Positions 37,401 to 49,587 of a DNA stretch of 64,000 bases are shown piece after piece. This DNA is from Poecilobothrus nobilitatus (lineage: Eukaryota > Arthropoda > Insecta > Diptera > Dolichopodidae). Position 1 is the stretch's first letter. Every line of letters begins with the position of its first letter. Location: the NCBI GenBank assembly GCA_947095535.1, contig OX352774.1, forward strand, positions 223,994,965 to 224,058,964, read 5' to 3'. Position numbers and translations under genes: made by a program. The notes under the pieces are model-generated. The model did not search any database and was not told the DNA's origin. It was given only the letters and a program-made list of their open reading frames with translations.

Positions 37401-40400
37401 TTCTATATAAGCTTTAAAAGTATCCCTTCATTAGTGAGACTGGTAAATTTTTGAACTGATAAAATCATTAAAATTTTTTGTATTATCTAAAGGAAAAGGA
37501 TTTCCATATAAGTATAAATTTTCAATTTGTTGTCAGAGATTTAAATAAACTTAATTTTTTCTTTCTCCCGGACTTTCAATCAAAAGGTTAATTTCAGTGA
37601 CAAAAGGAAAAATTGAATTCAATAGAATTTTCTTTAAAAATCAATTAACAAATATAATGAAATGGTTAAAGTTAAAAACTGTGTGATGTTAAATAAATAG
37701 AAATAGGATTGAATAAAATTGAAATAGGTTTAAGTCCAACAAATATTTCATAATATGTTAAGTATAAAAGCAAATTTGTAATAGTAGAAATACTTAATGA
37801 ACCTGTTGTTAAAGCAAATGTTTTCGAGTTCGTACTTTTTTTTTTCATTTCAACGTCTTTTTTATTCAACTTTAAAAAATAAGTCCAATAATAAAAAGTT
37901 TGATGTTAGGAAACGTTAAGGGAAGAAGATTGCTATTAAAAAAGAGTTAGGAGAAAATTATATCAAAAACTTAAAGAAAGTGTAACCATTAATAAAATAT
38001 TTCTCCAATTGATTTCACAATTTATATTTTTTAAAAATATCTGCATGCGTTAAAAAGTTAAAATAAAAGATAAAAACAAAACTATAAAAAAAAAACAATA
38101 AAGTTAAAAAAAAAATAAAAAAGTTAAAAAAAATTATATAGAAAAAATATTTAACATGATTTGTTAAAAAGAGAAAATCCTAAAAAATTAAAGATTGATT
38201 TTTCAAGTAAACAGGTAAACAAAATAAAAATTTTTCTTTTTCTTTTTTTTTCACTATTTTAACTTTCATCTAATAACATTTAAACTTCTAATTTATCTGA
38301 ATTGGTAACTAGACTGTAACCCATAGAGAATATTTTTTGTTGTTTAACCGAAAAACAAAAATATATTTTTGTAATTTTTTTTTTATTTTATAATTGAGTT
38401 TTGTTTTCTCATAAAAAAATTGTTTACTATTTTTTATTACTAGAAATTTTTAATTAAATCAAAAAAAAAGGTAAAATAAATTTAAATTTAAATCATAATA
38501 ATAGTAAAATTTATTGTGTAATGTAATGTAATCTATAATTATTATAGTACACTTGTTAGTTGTTATAGTTCTGTGGTACTGCATCCTTTAAAAGCAATTT
38601 TAAACTATACATTTTAGTTAGCACTTTTACTATATTTTTGTTCTTCAACTTAAAACTTGTATAAGTACACCTATAACAGAACTCGTTAAAATTGCATTGG
38701 AATGTATAGTGATAGAGCCCTCTGCAACGATTTTTACACTGACTATCATATACATTTGAACGGAACAAAAATACCAAAAAACAGCTTAAAGTGCAGAAAA
38801 AAATTAAAGAAAAAGTTAAGAGAGCTTTTGGTTTTTCATTTGCTTGCGAACATTACGAATCTTATAGCAATACTGACATTATATTTTTCTCAAAAATATT
38901 AATGTATATAAAGTTCAAAGAGTTATTGGAAGAACATTTGTACAAACAAAGAACAATACATTCCTTGCAATATAATTTTTTTCTATTTTTTTCAACGAAA
39001 AAGTGCTACAGATGCTCATCCTTATACTTTAGATTCTAGACTTATTAAAATAGCGTAACACAACCTATAAAAATTCGTTTCATCTGCATGTTCCATAATA
39101 TATAGAACCATGTGTCATTATATGTGTTCAAAAAAGTTGATAATTATCGTATATCTATAATATAATAAAGTTTAAGAGACATAACATTGACATATCTTTC
39201 AATATACATACATATAAAATATCACTCAAATCATATATCAAATATCACTCCAAATTCATTCTCTATGTTACCGAAATTTTCCTCATGCTGTATCTCTGGA
39301 TGATTTTCGATACTTTCCGACCGATCGTTTTTTAAACAAAAAAGAAACAAATCGATTTAGATAGAAATATTATTTTAAAGTAAAGTTAATTTTACAATTC
39401 TTTATAATTAATAAATTTTAGAAGCAAATTCTTCGGAAATCATCTGTTTAAATTTTATACGATACTGAATAATTATTTTGGTATTCTGTATATCAACAGA
39501 ATCAAATGAATTTTTATATGTTACTATATATACTTATTAAATTTTTAATAATTTTTATTAAATGTGCTAAAAACTTTAATATAACTTTATAGAACAAACA
39601 TCTATAACATAACGTATTCTATTTTGAACAAAGTGATTCTTTTTAACCAAATCTAAGTTTAATGGAGTCGTTAATAGTCAATGAAGAAAAACATTAGATC
39701 GAAATGATTTTTTATGATTGGTTCCAGATCCAAATTGAAATTTTAACGAAGTAAAGTAAAGTTTGAGTACATTTAAATCTTTGGTTTTGGTATTTCATTT
39801 GTAATGTTGTCAGTTTAAGGCAATAATTAATGTCTTATTTTTAATATTTTAGATTTGTATCAATTCCCATGTTTGCCGTGATTGTAACTGTGTGGCTGTA
39901 ATATGTGGATCTTATATCAATTGAATAATCGAATGCAGTATATCTAATCTATTTCTATACATATTCAATTTTATCAAAATTAATTCATTAAATTGTAATT
40001 GATTCCTATTTTGATATATAAAGTATTGTTGGTCTCTTTGCAAAGCTAAATTTCTTTTCTAATGGCAGTAAATATTTTCTATTTTTAAGTTACAAATATT
40101 TTTGTATTAATATTGTACGAACTATATAAATAATCCCAGAATTTTATGATAAATATGATTTCTAATTCATTTGAATCACTCAGTCTTATTAATACTAAAA
40201 ACTATCAATAGTTTTTTTTTTTTTTTATACTATTTCACCCTAAGGATTTTTTAAGGATCATATCCTTGAAAAAAAAAGATATATAAAAAAAAATAGAACA
40301 AGTTAAAATATTTTTTTTATCTCTCAAAAATAGAAAATAAGTTTATAATTTTAATCACGTACAGGTATAGTTTTTTGAAAGAATTTCTATTAATAATAAT

Positions 40401-40630
40401 AAGGTACAAAAAATAATAATAAGAAAAAAGTAAAAAAAAAAAAGTAAAATAATAATTTAAAACTGAAAAGGTACTCATCAAGGATCAAGGACTTCAGAAA
40501 TTCATAGTAATAGTGCAATTTGTAATTTTATTCATAAAAAAAAAAAAAAAACCAAAAAATAGTATGAAAGAAAGAAAAAAAGGGAAAGAGATAAAGAAAA
40601 ACAAGTAATGAAAAAAAACAAGAGTTTTCA
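34495..40630. other. AT-rich non-coding DNA with weak unassigned frames
   Basis: Mostly homopolymer-rich. A less AT-rich patch at 36000-36240 holds a frame starting MNKIEVARLSRLKNKEF that stops after about 30 residues. At 38556-39039 overlapping frames occur on both strands: the minus frame has a Cys cluster (CKNRCRG, FCYRC), and the plus frame reads IKEKVKRAFGFSFACEHY. I recognise neither, and they may be remnants of a transposase or chance. A near repeat of CTATAGTGT sits at 35240-35285. Confidence 0.4.
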
Positions 40631-40633
40631 AAA

Positions 40634-41342
40634 AAGCACATTTGCAAAACTAAAAAATATGTATTTCTAAATAAGTTTTGAGTAAAGAATAGATAAATAT
40701 CTATATTGAATAAAATAAATCAATAAATCAAGGGAAAAATCAAGTTAAGGTAACCTTATATTATTAAGAAAATATGTTAACAGAAATAAAAATATAATGT
40801 TGGAGCTTTAAAATTTGGACAGATGATTAAAAATAGAGAATTTTCAGTTTTTGACCCTTGACAGCTCCTAAACAGCTCGACATAAAATAAAATTTCTAAA
40901 AAAAACTCATACTTATTTTTTTAACTCTTCTCAAAGTTTTAAGTTTATAACTTAAACGGTTTGGAAATAGAAGAGCTCAATAATTTTGCAAAAACTAAAT
41001 TAAAATACCGTATTGTAAAATAATATATTTATTTTATATATATATTTAGAAAGCTTATAAAAGCAGCTATCGTTTGGCTTTTCTAGATTGAAGATATATC
41101 TTATAGAAATTCTGTTATAACAATTTAAATATAGGCGTTTTTGAATTTTGGGAGGCTGCAGTTCCGTAACAAGTGGGTCTATAGAAAAAAGGTGTTCCAC
41201 AAAATTAATTTTTTTACAATACTTATACAATTGCTTTATTTTAAAATGTGTAGAAGCTTTCTAAACATTCAGACAGATAGACGGACAAACAAAGTGAAAC
41301 AAATAGGCATAATTTTTTTCAAAATATTTTTGAAAATGTGCT
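40634..41342 (-). mobile_element. R1 repeat, inverted copy
   Basis: On the minus strand it starts AGCACATTTTCAAAA (41342 leftward), passes TTTGTTTCACTTTG and a degraded GTCC run, and shows CTTCTACACATTTTAAAATA, TAGCTGCTTTTATAAG, CCAAACCGTTTAAG and TTTAAAGCTCCAACATTATA. It ends TTTTGCAAATGTGCTT at 40649-40634. The blocks run in the same order as in the 28.8-kb copy. The two ends are inverted repeats of about 15 bp with one mismatch. Chance frames at 41000-41344 lie inside it and are not genes. Confidence 0.68.
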
Positions 41343-41349
41343 AAACACA

Positions 41350-41935
41350 TAAACTCTTATCAATTGGTTAAAAACAAATTGAAGAATACTTAATTGAACG
41401 CAGTAGTATGAGTAACTATCATGTTTCAAGGCCATTTAAATAATTTGTTTAAATAATTGAAATTGAATAAATTGTTTAAAGATCTGAAAATAAATTTAAA
41501 GTAAAATTAACTTTTATTTCTCAATATTTTATGTATTTTGTATTGAAATTCTTTTGAAAAATAAAAAATTAAATTTGAAGCAATAAATCGCTTTATATTT
41601 TAAACTGAAAATTTTTGAATAAATTGACGGATTATTTTGGAGAGTTTAAAAAAAAGCAAAATTAAAAATGTTTTCATTATATTTGACTTTTCAGCAGAAA
41701 TATTTTCGGATGATTGCCTTTGGGTTTAAAAAATTTTGCGATTTTCTTATAATATATTTGAATTAAGATACAATTATTAATATTAAATAGCTGCTATAGA
41801 ATGATATATTTAATATGAATAATAAATATATTATTAATAATATTTTTATTTTTATATTATCCATAAAATTGTACAATAGCCACAAATAGTTATGAATTGA
41901 TTAAAAAAACTGAAAGTTAATCTAATATGAATGAT
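41350..41935. other. AT-rich non-coding DNA
   Basis: Nothing recognisable between the R1 copy and the fold-back repeat. Confidence 0.55.
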
Positions 41936-41939
41936 AAGA

Positions 41940-42470
41940 CACAGGAACCACAATTTACATTTGACAACTGGACATTTAGCAAAAAATATATTTAACAAAA
42001 AGACATTTAATAACTTTAACAAACTGGACACTTGGCAACTTAAGCACTTAGCATCTTGGACGTTTAACAATTTTTAAAGTGTACATTTTCCAGCTTTTGA
42101 CAATCAACATTTTAATTTTTAACTCTATAATTTAATTTTCTCTTTCATTTGTTGCATGAATTTGTGACAAAATAATTAATATCGAAAACGTAAAGTTCAA
42201 TTTTGAAAAAAAAAAAATTAGTTAAAAATTAATTTGTGAAAATTATGAAAAATAAATATAGAAAAAATTGTTATTATTTTCAATCCCCTTAATATTTGGA
42301 CATTTTCCCAAATGTCTTTTTGTTAATTGTCAATTTTTCTAAATGTCTTTTTGTTAAGTGTCCATTTTGCTAAATGTCTTTTTGCTAAGTGTATTTTTTT
42401 TAGGAAAAGTCCACTGAACAAATGAAAAGTTGCTAGCTGAAAGTTGCCAAGTTTACTATACTCTAAAAAA
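41940..42470. mobile_element. fold-back-like element with tandem-repeat arms
   Basis: The right arm (42300-42402) has tandem 31-bp units starting AAATGTCTTTTTGTTAAGTG at 42310, 42341 and 42372. The left arm (41970-42045) holds reverse complements of the same motifs: GACATTTAGCAAAA at 41971-41984 and AACAAAAAGACATTTA at 41994-42009. ACTTGGCAACTT in the left arm is matched by AGTTGCCAAGT near 42442. A mostly unique spacer of some 230 bp lies between. Arms built of short tandem repeats around a spacer recall Foldback-type elements. No protein frame is present. Confidence 0.6.
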
Positions 42471-42479
42471 TTTAGCTGA

Positions 42480-43695
42480 TTCCCTATATATAACACTTAA
42501 AGATTTGGAAAGGAAAAAAAAAACCTGTTATAGGGTAATTAATAAAAAAACTAAACTCTTGTTAGTGTTCATTCGTTTTTTGAATTTTTCGTATTCCAAA
42601 ATAAAATTGAGAAAATGTTTTTTATTTAAGTTTTCTTACAAGCAAAATAATAATAATTTTTTTTTTTTTAATCCTTTCATTATCGAATATAATTAAAAAA
42701 GTTAGAATTGGGCCATTACACCTATGTGTATATTTAATTAGTAATGAAATATAATGTAGTAGTAGCATATTTCATATATTTACTTCAATGTACTTAATGT
42801 AATATATATAAGAGAGGGAAAGAGAGAGAGGGAGAAAAAGGAAGAGATAGATTGTATTGACCTTCATTTAACATTCACATTCAAGTAATAAAAAACACGT
42901 GTTATGGTATCCCATAATAGAAGCATGCAATTTAGTATCATACAAAACTATTTCCATATATATGTACTCGTATATATACATACAACCTATATTTGGTTTA
43001 ATTTTTTTTTATTAACAAATTTTTATGCTACATACTCGTACACATAATATGTGAAAATGTAAATATGAATGTATAGTTACTTTGTAATTCACAATAAAGG
43101 TGGTACATAACCTTCAGTAGCATATTGCATGTATCTGAAGATATCTATATATATATTTATATATATATACTATGTACATATTTAATAAGTATTCATCTTT
43201 AATAAGATATTTTAAGATTTTTATATGTTTTTGCAATTTCCAATGTAATATTCACAAGTGTATATAAATATGTATATCCTTTATACATAGAAAAATATTA
43301 TTGAGTTTAAATATCCTTTGGCACATTTTATTAGTTATACGTACTGACTAATTCTGATCACATAGTTGATATAAAAAAAAAAAAATAAAATGAAACGAAA
43401 AACAAATTCAATAGAAAGTAAAATTAGACGAAAAAATTCAGCATCATGTAGCAGACATTCTTATTAATTTATACCAGTATGTAAGATAAGTCAATACAAG
43501 TACAACTATCATACAAAATATTATATTATACATTTTTTAAAGAAATAATAAAACAGAAAGGATTTATCATATTTTTAATGAAAGTTTGTAGGATTTTAAA
43601 AATTGAATGATTTTTATTGCAATTGTTTGTTACAGTATTTTGTTTTTTTGTTTAATAATTCAGGAAAAAAATTCACTTTCTCATTCTACTCTACT
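42480..43695. other. AT-rich non-coding DNA
   Basis: A purine-rich AG tract at 42812-42850 (GAGAG and GGGAG motifs) and AT microsatellites at 43140-43170. No gene. Confidence 0.55.
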
Positions 43696-43699
43696 GATA

Positions 43700-44620
43700 T
43701 TTTAACGTCTAAGAGATGCATAGAGCAACAGCAAGTTCTTCCCATTTGGAAGACCATTTAACGTTCATGTTTCTTGTTAAAAAGTTGTTTCGGCTAACAC
43801 AGTAGTTCTCCGTATTCTTTCCAGTCTTTCAATACATCTGGCATCTGTAAAGTCAATTTCAAAAACTGTTTTGTAAAATCTTTCGTCTGATTTATTAAGC
43901 ATGTGTAATTATAGATCAATCTATCGTCATTCTCTTTCTTGAACTTTGACATTCATCATATTCTGTTTCGTTTCCTGACATAGTTTCCTGTTAGTTATTA
44001 TGTTTGGCCAACGTATTTTTAAAATTTGGAAAAGAAACTATTTCCAGTAAATGTTTTCAATTTATTAGGATAGATGGCAGATAAAAGCGGGAGTAATTTT
44101 GCAGTTTTAATAGATATACAAAAGGTCTAACATTATACGTTTAAAGAATTTTGTTTTAATAGGCATGGTAATTGGACTACCATTCTTTTAAAAGAGTGTC
44201 AAAAATAGTGCGGACTGTACTGATTTTGTTTTCTATATCTAGTTCAGCTAGACCTGGGTATTTCTGTTGATTTTGAAACTCATATATGCTTCATTATTTA
44301 TTAGTATGTATATATTTGTCTAAAGCGGTTATAGGAATAGCGGTTATAGAATATATAGAAAAAGCGGTGATAAAAAGTATAAGTCATCAGTATATTCTGA
44401 ATGACTCAGAAAATTGTGTAGAACCCATTAAATTACGCTTCCGTCATAAGGACCATTTTCTTGGTGGCATTATATATATGTTATAAGATAATGCCATCAT
44501 GAAAATTACGGCTGGCAGAATGAAGCCACATCTGACATCTTGTTGTACCTCGACATAATTAGTAAACTGCCGTTATGTAAGATACAATAGTTTGCATTTG
44601 TGTAAGACAATCATTTTAGT
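43700..44620 (-). mobile_element. dead LINE: reverse transcriptase core to C-terminus
   Basis: Minus-strand pieces in several frames line up with the canonical order of an insect non-LTR reverse transcriptase. First comes VRCGFILPAVIF at the GVRQGCxLSPxLF position (about 44540), then EYTDDLYFLS, a degenerate xADD catalytic box whose YTDD codons lie at 44394-44383. DIENKISTVRTIFDTL follows at the DIxxRIxKAR position, then RWPNIITNRKLCQETKQ, and finally SKWEELAVALCIS at the W-x-x-L-V-x-A-L-C end. Stops and frameshifts occur throughout, so it is long dead. The W-P-x-x-I-S-N type end suggests an RTE- or CR1-like lineage; clade uncertain. The stretch is visibly less AT-rich than its neighbours, fitting its coding origin. 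Confidence 0.68.
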
Positions 44621-44629
44621 TCAGTTTTA

Positions 44630-47600
44630 TTTTATTTGAATTAATAATAACTACAATTAAAAGAAAATGATCAATAACAGAGTTAAATGTTGAAGCCTCA
44701 ACATTCTTAAATTAAAAATAAATATAAGATATATTCTTATGCTTAGATAAACCATTTATACAGATTGTAGTACTAAAATACTGTAATAGTATATAACACT
44801 CTCTAACTATTATAGCATATTATATAATTATTATAAGAATCGTTATGAGAAAACAAATATATTGTGATATATTTTTTTGTTTTTTCGACTTTAACTAATG
44901 TCAAGTTGACAACTGATACATCTTCCTTTAAGGATTCATTATATGTTCGAAGCAAGTTTGATATTCTAAAATTGAGTTATCTGCAATTAGTATTACGTTT
45001 TTATTATGTACATATACATCTTACTTTTCTTTTATGTTTTTTTTATTTGTTATAATAATATTTTTTGTTATTACACTGTATCAAGTCAAGAAACATAAAA
45101 AACACATAATAAGAACGGAAGAAAATGACAACAAAAATCACCTTAATCCACTAAAAACCTTGAGTCACGAAAATTTGTTAAACTTTTTCTTCCGCCCTGA
45201 ATAGGTATTTAATGATGATTTTTTTTTTATACCTCTGATTTTATTTTTTATTTTTATATGAGGCCCATCCTTTATTTTTCTTTAAATAAATGTATATGCA
45301 CTGAATATATATTATATATATTTAATATGTTTCTTTTCTTATCGATATCTCTATATCTAGGGCAAGAATCTACAAGTAAAATGTCAATTTTCCCAAAAAT
45401 AAAAAAGATGAAATAAAAGATGGTGAATGAGAAATGTAACTTTATTCTTCTTCTCATGTTTCCATAATAGTCTTAGATGAATGGTCAATGTTAAAAATAA
45501 AACAGTAATAATTGAAAGGAAATAAATGAAGTAGGAAATTTTACTTAAATAGGGATATTTAAAATTAAAAATTTTAAATCAGAAAAAAAAAAAAAATTAC
45601 TAAGACCAGAGATGGCGAAAGGTAAAGGGTGCAATATTTCCGAATATTATGTATTTAAATTCGAATAAACAAGTAAGAAACCAAATAATCGTAAAGAATT
45701 ATTATTAAGTTTTGTAATAATCGTATCAGACGGATGCAGTCACAAAATATATATATATGAACTTTTGCAATGAAAGACGTAAATATTTTGCAAGTATTTA
45801 AAATTAAACTGAAGAAAAAACTATGAAGAAATTTATTTTCAACGAAAATATCAAAGAAATGAACAGCCAATGTGAGTAAGTAATGCGATAAGAATATTTA
45901 AAACAGAATAAAAAACATCATAACATACATTCAAATTTAAATAAGAATTCAATAGTGATAGGTCTAGACATATTTAGGATTTGGTATTTTTTACAATGTA
46001 CTTTTGTGTCTGACAACGTAAGGGAATAAAAAAAAAAAAAGTACATTCAAGAAAATCACTTAAAAAGAATAAAATTAAATAAAACTTTTAATTTAACAAA
46101 AATTCAATTACGTATATATAATAAATATATTATTAACTATCTAAATGAACATCTACATGGACATTTTATAAGCGTTCTAATACAAAAAAATTTTATTCTC
46201 TTAGATTTTAGAAAATTTAAATGATTTAGAAGTCCTCCTAATCAAATGTAACTTAATTTTTGTTTGCTTTTCTTTATAATTCAACACTGAATTTTGTTTC
46301 CATTTATATCTGCTTGATTTTTTATTCCTTTTTTTTTTGTTTTTTATTTGTATTTGTGAATTGTAATCCTACCTATTTAACTTTATAGTAACATATACTA
46401 GAGGTTTTTACACGAATTTTTTTTATTTTTGTTGAAATATTTTTTTAGAAAATTGTTTTTTTTTTAACTCAATTTTACCTAGTACTAAAGATTTATATAT
46501 TTATAAGATCATGTAAAACTCTTTATTTTTAACCCTTATTAAAAATTTAAGAAAAAGAAAAACGAAAAGGAAAAATAAAATAAACATAGTTAAAAGAAGG
46601 AGACTAAATATGAAAAAAAAAATGGCATATTTATCTGAATTTTATGCATACAAAGGATAAATGTAGTGTTATTTATAAGAAAACTCCTGAATATTAATAT
46701 ATACATATATAATATACATATATATACATATATATTATACATATATATACATAGTATTCAAAAAAAATATTTGATTGTCTTATAAAGCTTTTGTTGGTTC
46801 ATTTTTATTTTATTTGGAAAAATTGAAAGAGAAAAATTAAATTTTAAATAAACTTGAATATGTTTACAACATATTGTTTTTGTGTTGTTTAAATTAAATA
46901 TCACAGGGACTAATTATCAACTAAAGAAAAGACTAAAAAAAAACAACAACATTTCCGAATAAAAGTAATATAATTGCCACATGTACATTAAATATGTATA
47001 GTTAATAACTAATAATGGTGCCTAATATTAACTAATTTCTTAATTTTTTGTTTTATGTTGTTTTCACTTTTTTATTCTTGTTTTTATTTTTTTTTTTTTT
47101 TACAATTTTCTAGAGAATCACGTAAGAACATAATAATAAATAGAAATTTTATTCAATTTATAAGTTAATTAAATGGAAAAAGCACGTTCAATTGAATCAG
47201 GAACAATTCTAAATTTGTCATAATTTAATCTCTGCATTCATATAAAAAAAAAAATAAAAACAAAAAAAATAATCTTACATAACTATAAAATATACACTTT
47301 TATTATTAATTCAATTGATAAAAACAAGTTGGAAAATTTTCCAAAAAATGAAAAATCATGAAAAAGATTACAATACATATATAAAAATATAGATGTACAT
47401 ATATACAGATTAAGAGTTTAGTTAATAATTCATATTGTGTAATTGTTTTTAATCCTTATGATTTTATTTATTTTGTTGCTTGACACAAACACTCGGTTTA
47501 TGTTTTTATTTTTTTTTTTTATTTTAAGGTTGAAATTTATACAATAGGATGACTTTATGTAATGTGACAGCAGAATATTTTAAACAATATTGAGGACAAG

Positions 47601-48110
47601 GACAAAACTATAGAATTTGTTTTTAAAATTTAAGATAAAATAATAAATTACTAAATACTCTCATAAAATATCATATATTACTCTCAGACTAACATGACTA
47701 ACTATGTTTTATTTTTGACCTTTATTCCAAGAAAATTTAAATCAAAATTATGGAAGTATAAAAAAGTGAAAGAAAAATTCTTTAAAAAAAGAAAATGGAT
47801 AATATAATAATATATGATAAATTAAGAATAAATTTTATAAAATAACAATAAAACAGGGCAGTATATTAAATCAAATAGTTTTAAAGATGTACATTTTTAA
47901 AAAGACATTAAAATGTTTTATAGAATTGTGACTATTTCTGCAATCAAAACTTATAATTTTTCATTGAAGATGAATGTAAGAAAATTTTTCATGTAAAAAA
48001 AATGACACTTTCTTCAATTTTACGGAAATTTAAGGAAATTGTAATTAAAGTATAAAATATATAAAAAGTCTTAGTGAAAGTATAAAAAATTTTTCTATGG
48101 TAACTATGTT
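44630..48110. other. AT-rich non-coding DNA
   Basis: Chance ORFs only. TATATACA-type microsatellite at 46695-46755. No gene or known repeat family identified. Confidence 0.55.
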
Positions 48111-48119
48111 TGAATTCTC

Positions 48120-48530
48120 ACAGATCATCATATGTACTTTTTTCAAATTTCAGAGTTCTGACTCTGCATTGCGGATAAACATAGAAGGAAAATTTTTAGA
48201 AAATTATGATTTTACATAACGGTAAATAAAAATATTAAATTGAATAAGAATTATATAATTTCATTAAAAATAATTATTCTATAGTTAAAGCTTAAAAAAT
48301 TTCCTATATCGTTTGATCGTTTCTAGATTTAACAAATATTGATGTTATATTGAGGTGAGGTTATATAAAGTTATTCCACAACAATAATGTTTTCATAAAA
48401 TCTATCTATCTTTAAAATTTCATTGCTCTATTTTAAAAGATGCAAAAGTTTTATAAACAGACGGATGGACAAAGAGACAGAATGAACCTAATAAATTTTT
48501 TTCTAAATTCTAAAATTTTCAAGTAATGCA
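48120..48530 (-). mobile_element. R1 repeat, diverged fragment
   Basis: On the minus strand: TTCATTCTGTCTCTTTGTCC, GTCTGTTTATAAAACTTTTG and TAAAATAGAGCAATG near the left end, then ATTTACCGTTATGTAAAATC farther on, matching the order in the 51.3-kb copy (GTCTGTTTACAAAACTTC, AGATAGAGCA, ATTTACCGTTATGTGAAAAC). The outer end has decayed to GTGCATTACTTGAAAATTTT. It is older or faster-decayed than the other copies. Confidence 0.5.
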
Positions 48531-48779
48531 CTTACTTATTCCAAAAAAGGAAGAGTCATTATTATGTTTTATATAGTTTTATTGCATAGATTTGATATTG
48601 GCTATACAACAGATATAAAGAAGAATGAGATAAAAAAAGAAAAGTTCATATATAAGTATAAACATTTAGTTACTGCATTCTACATATATATAGACTTTAT
48701 AGAATCTTACATTGTATTTAAACTTTTTATTGCTAAAGAGATTTAATGTAATTATTTGACTATAGGATTTTTTCCGTAT

Positions 48780-48950
48780 TTGAATCAGTATAGGTTTCCA
48801 TTTGTTTTGGGCCACACAAAAAAAATGTTTTGCATATTCATCTCCATCAAATTTTGACTAGATCCATTCATTTCAATGCATATAAACAGACGAACAAATC
48901 CTAATAAAACTAATTATGGAAATTATTTTTTTTAATGTGCTAAAAAGTGA
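48780..48950 (-). mobile_element. R1 repeat, short end fragment
   Basis: The right edge reads, on the minus strand, TTTTTAGCACATTAAAAAAA, then TTAGTTTTATTAGGATTTG and TTCGTCTGTTTATATGC. This is a weak match to the R1 start block. It lies about 250 bp from another R1 fragment in the same orientation, so one interrupted element is possible. Confidence 0.4.
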
Positions 48951-48954
48951 ATCA

Positions 48955-49585
48955 GTTTTATTTAAATTTCCAATTAAAATTATACAATAAAGAAGATCTT
49001 TAAAAATCTTTTACCAAATAAAAACTTTAATAGAAATCTTTAAAATTTTCCTTTTCATTGTTTTTTTTTTTTGGTTCTTTGGAAAAACTTTTCTGACTTT
49101 CTTTTATACTTTTTTCTGTTAAATTTTTTCCCAAAAAAAACTAAATAAAATAAATAAATAAAAATGCAAAAGGTCTACAAATCTATTGTGTATTATAAAC
49201 CACATAATATAATCAAAATACGAGTAATATCCATTACATTAATATATAGGTATACAACAAATGAATAATATATATTTTAAAATGTATACAATATATACAT
49301 ATATATATATGTATATACAGATTAATGTAGTTTTTTGTATTTTATAGATGTATGTAAAAAATTTATAAATACAGTAAAACTTAGAATAGAATACATATAT
49401 ATCTACAACAGTCTTAATTCAATCTAGGCTATCTGAATTAAAAAGTTTTTTTTTCGAAATTTTGCTTATAAGATATAAAGCTATTAAGCTGTTTGCCTTT
49501 TTTTGACGTTCAATGTAAATTTTATCGTACCAGCTTCACCAGCAGGTGTTGAAATTAACATTACAGATATTATTATGTTTAATTT
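48955..49585. other. AT-rich non-coding DNA
   Basis: Includes TA-rich microsatellite sequence at 49285-49320. No gene seen. Confidence 0.55.
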
Positions 49586-49587
49586 TT

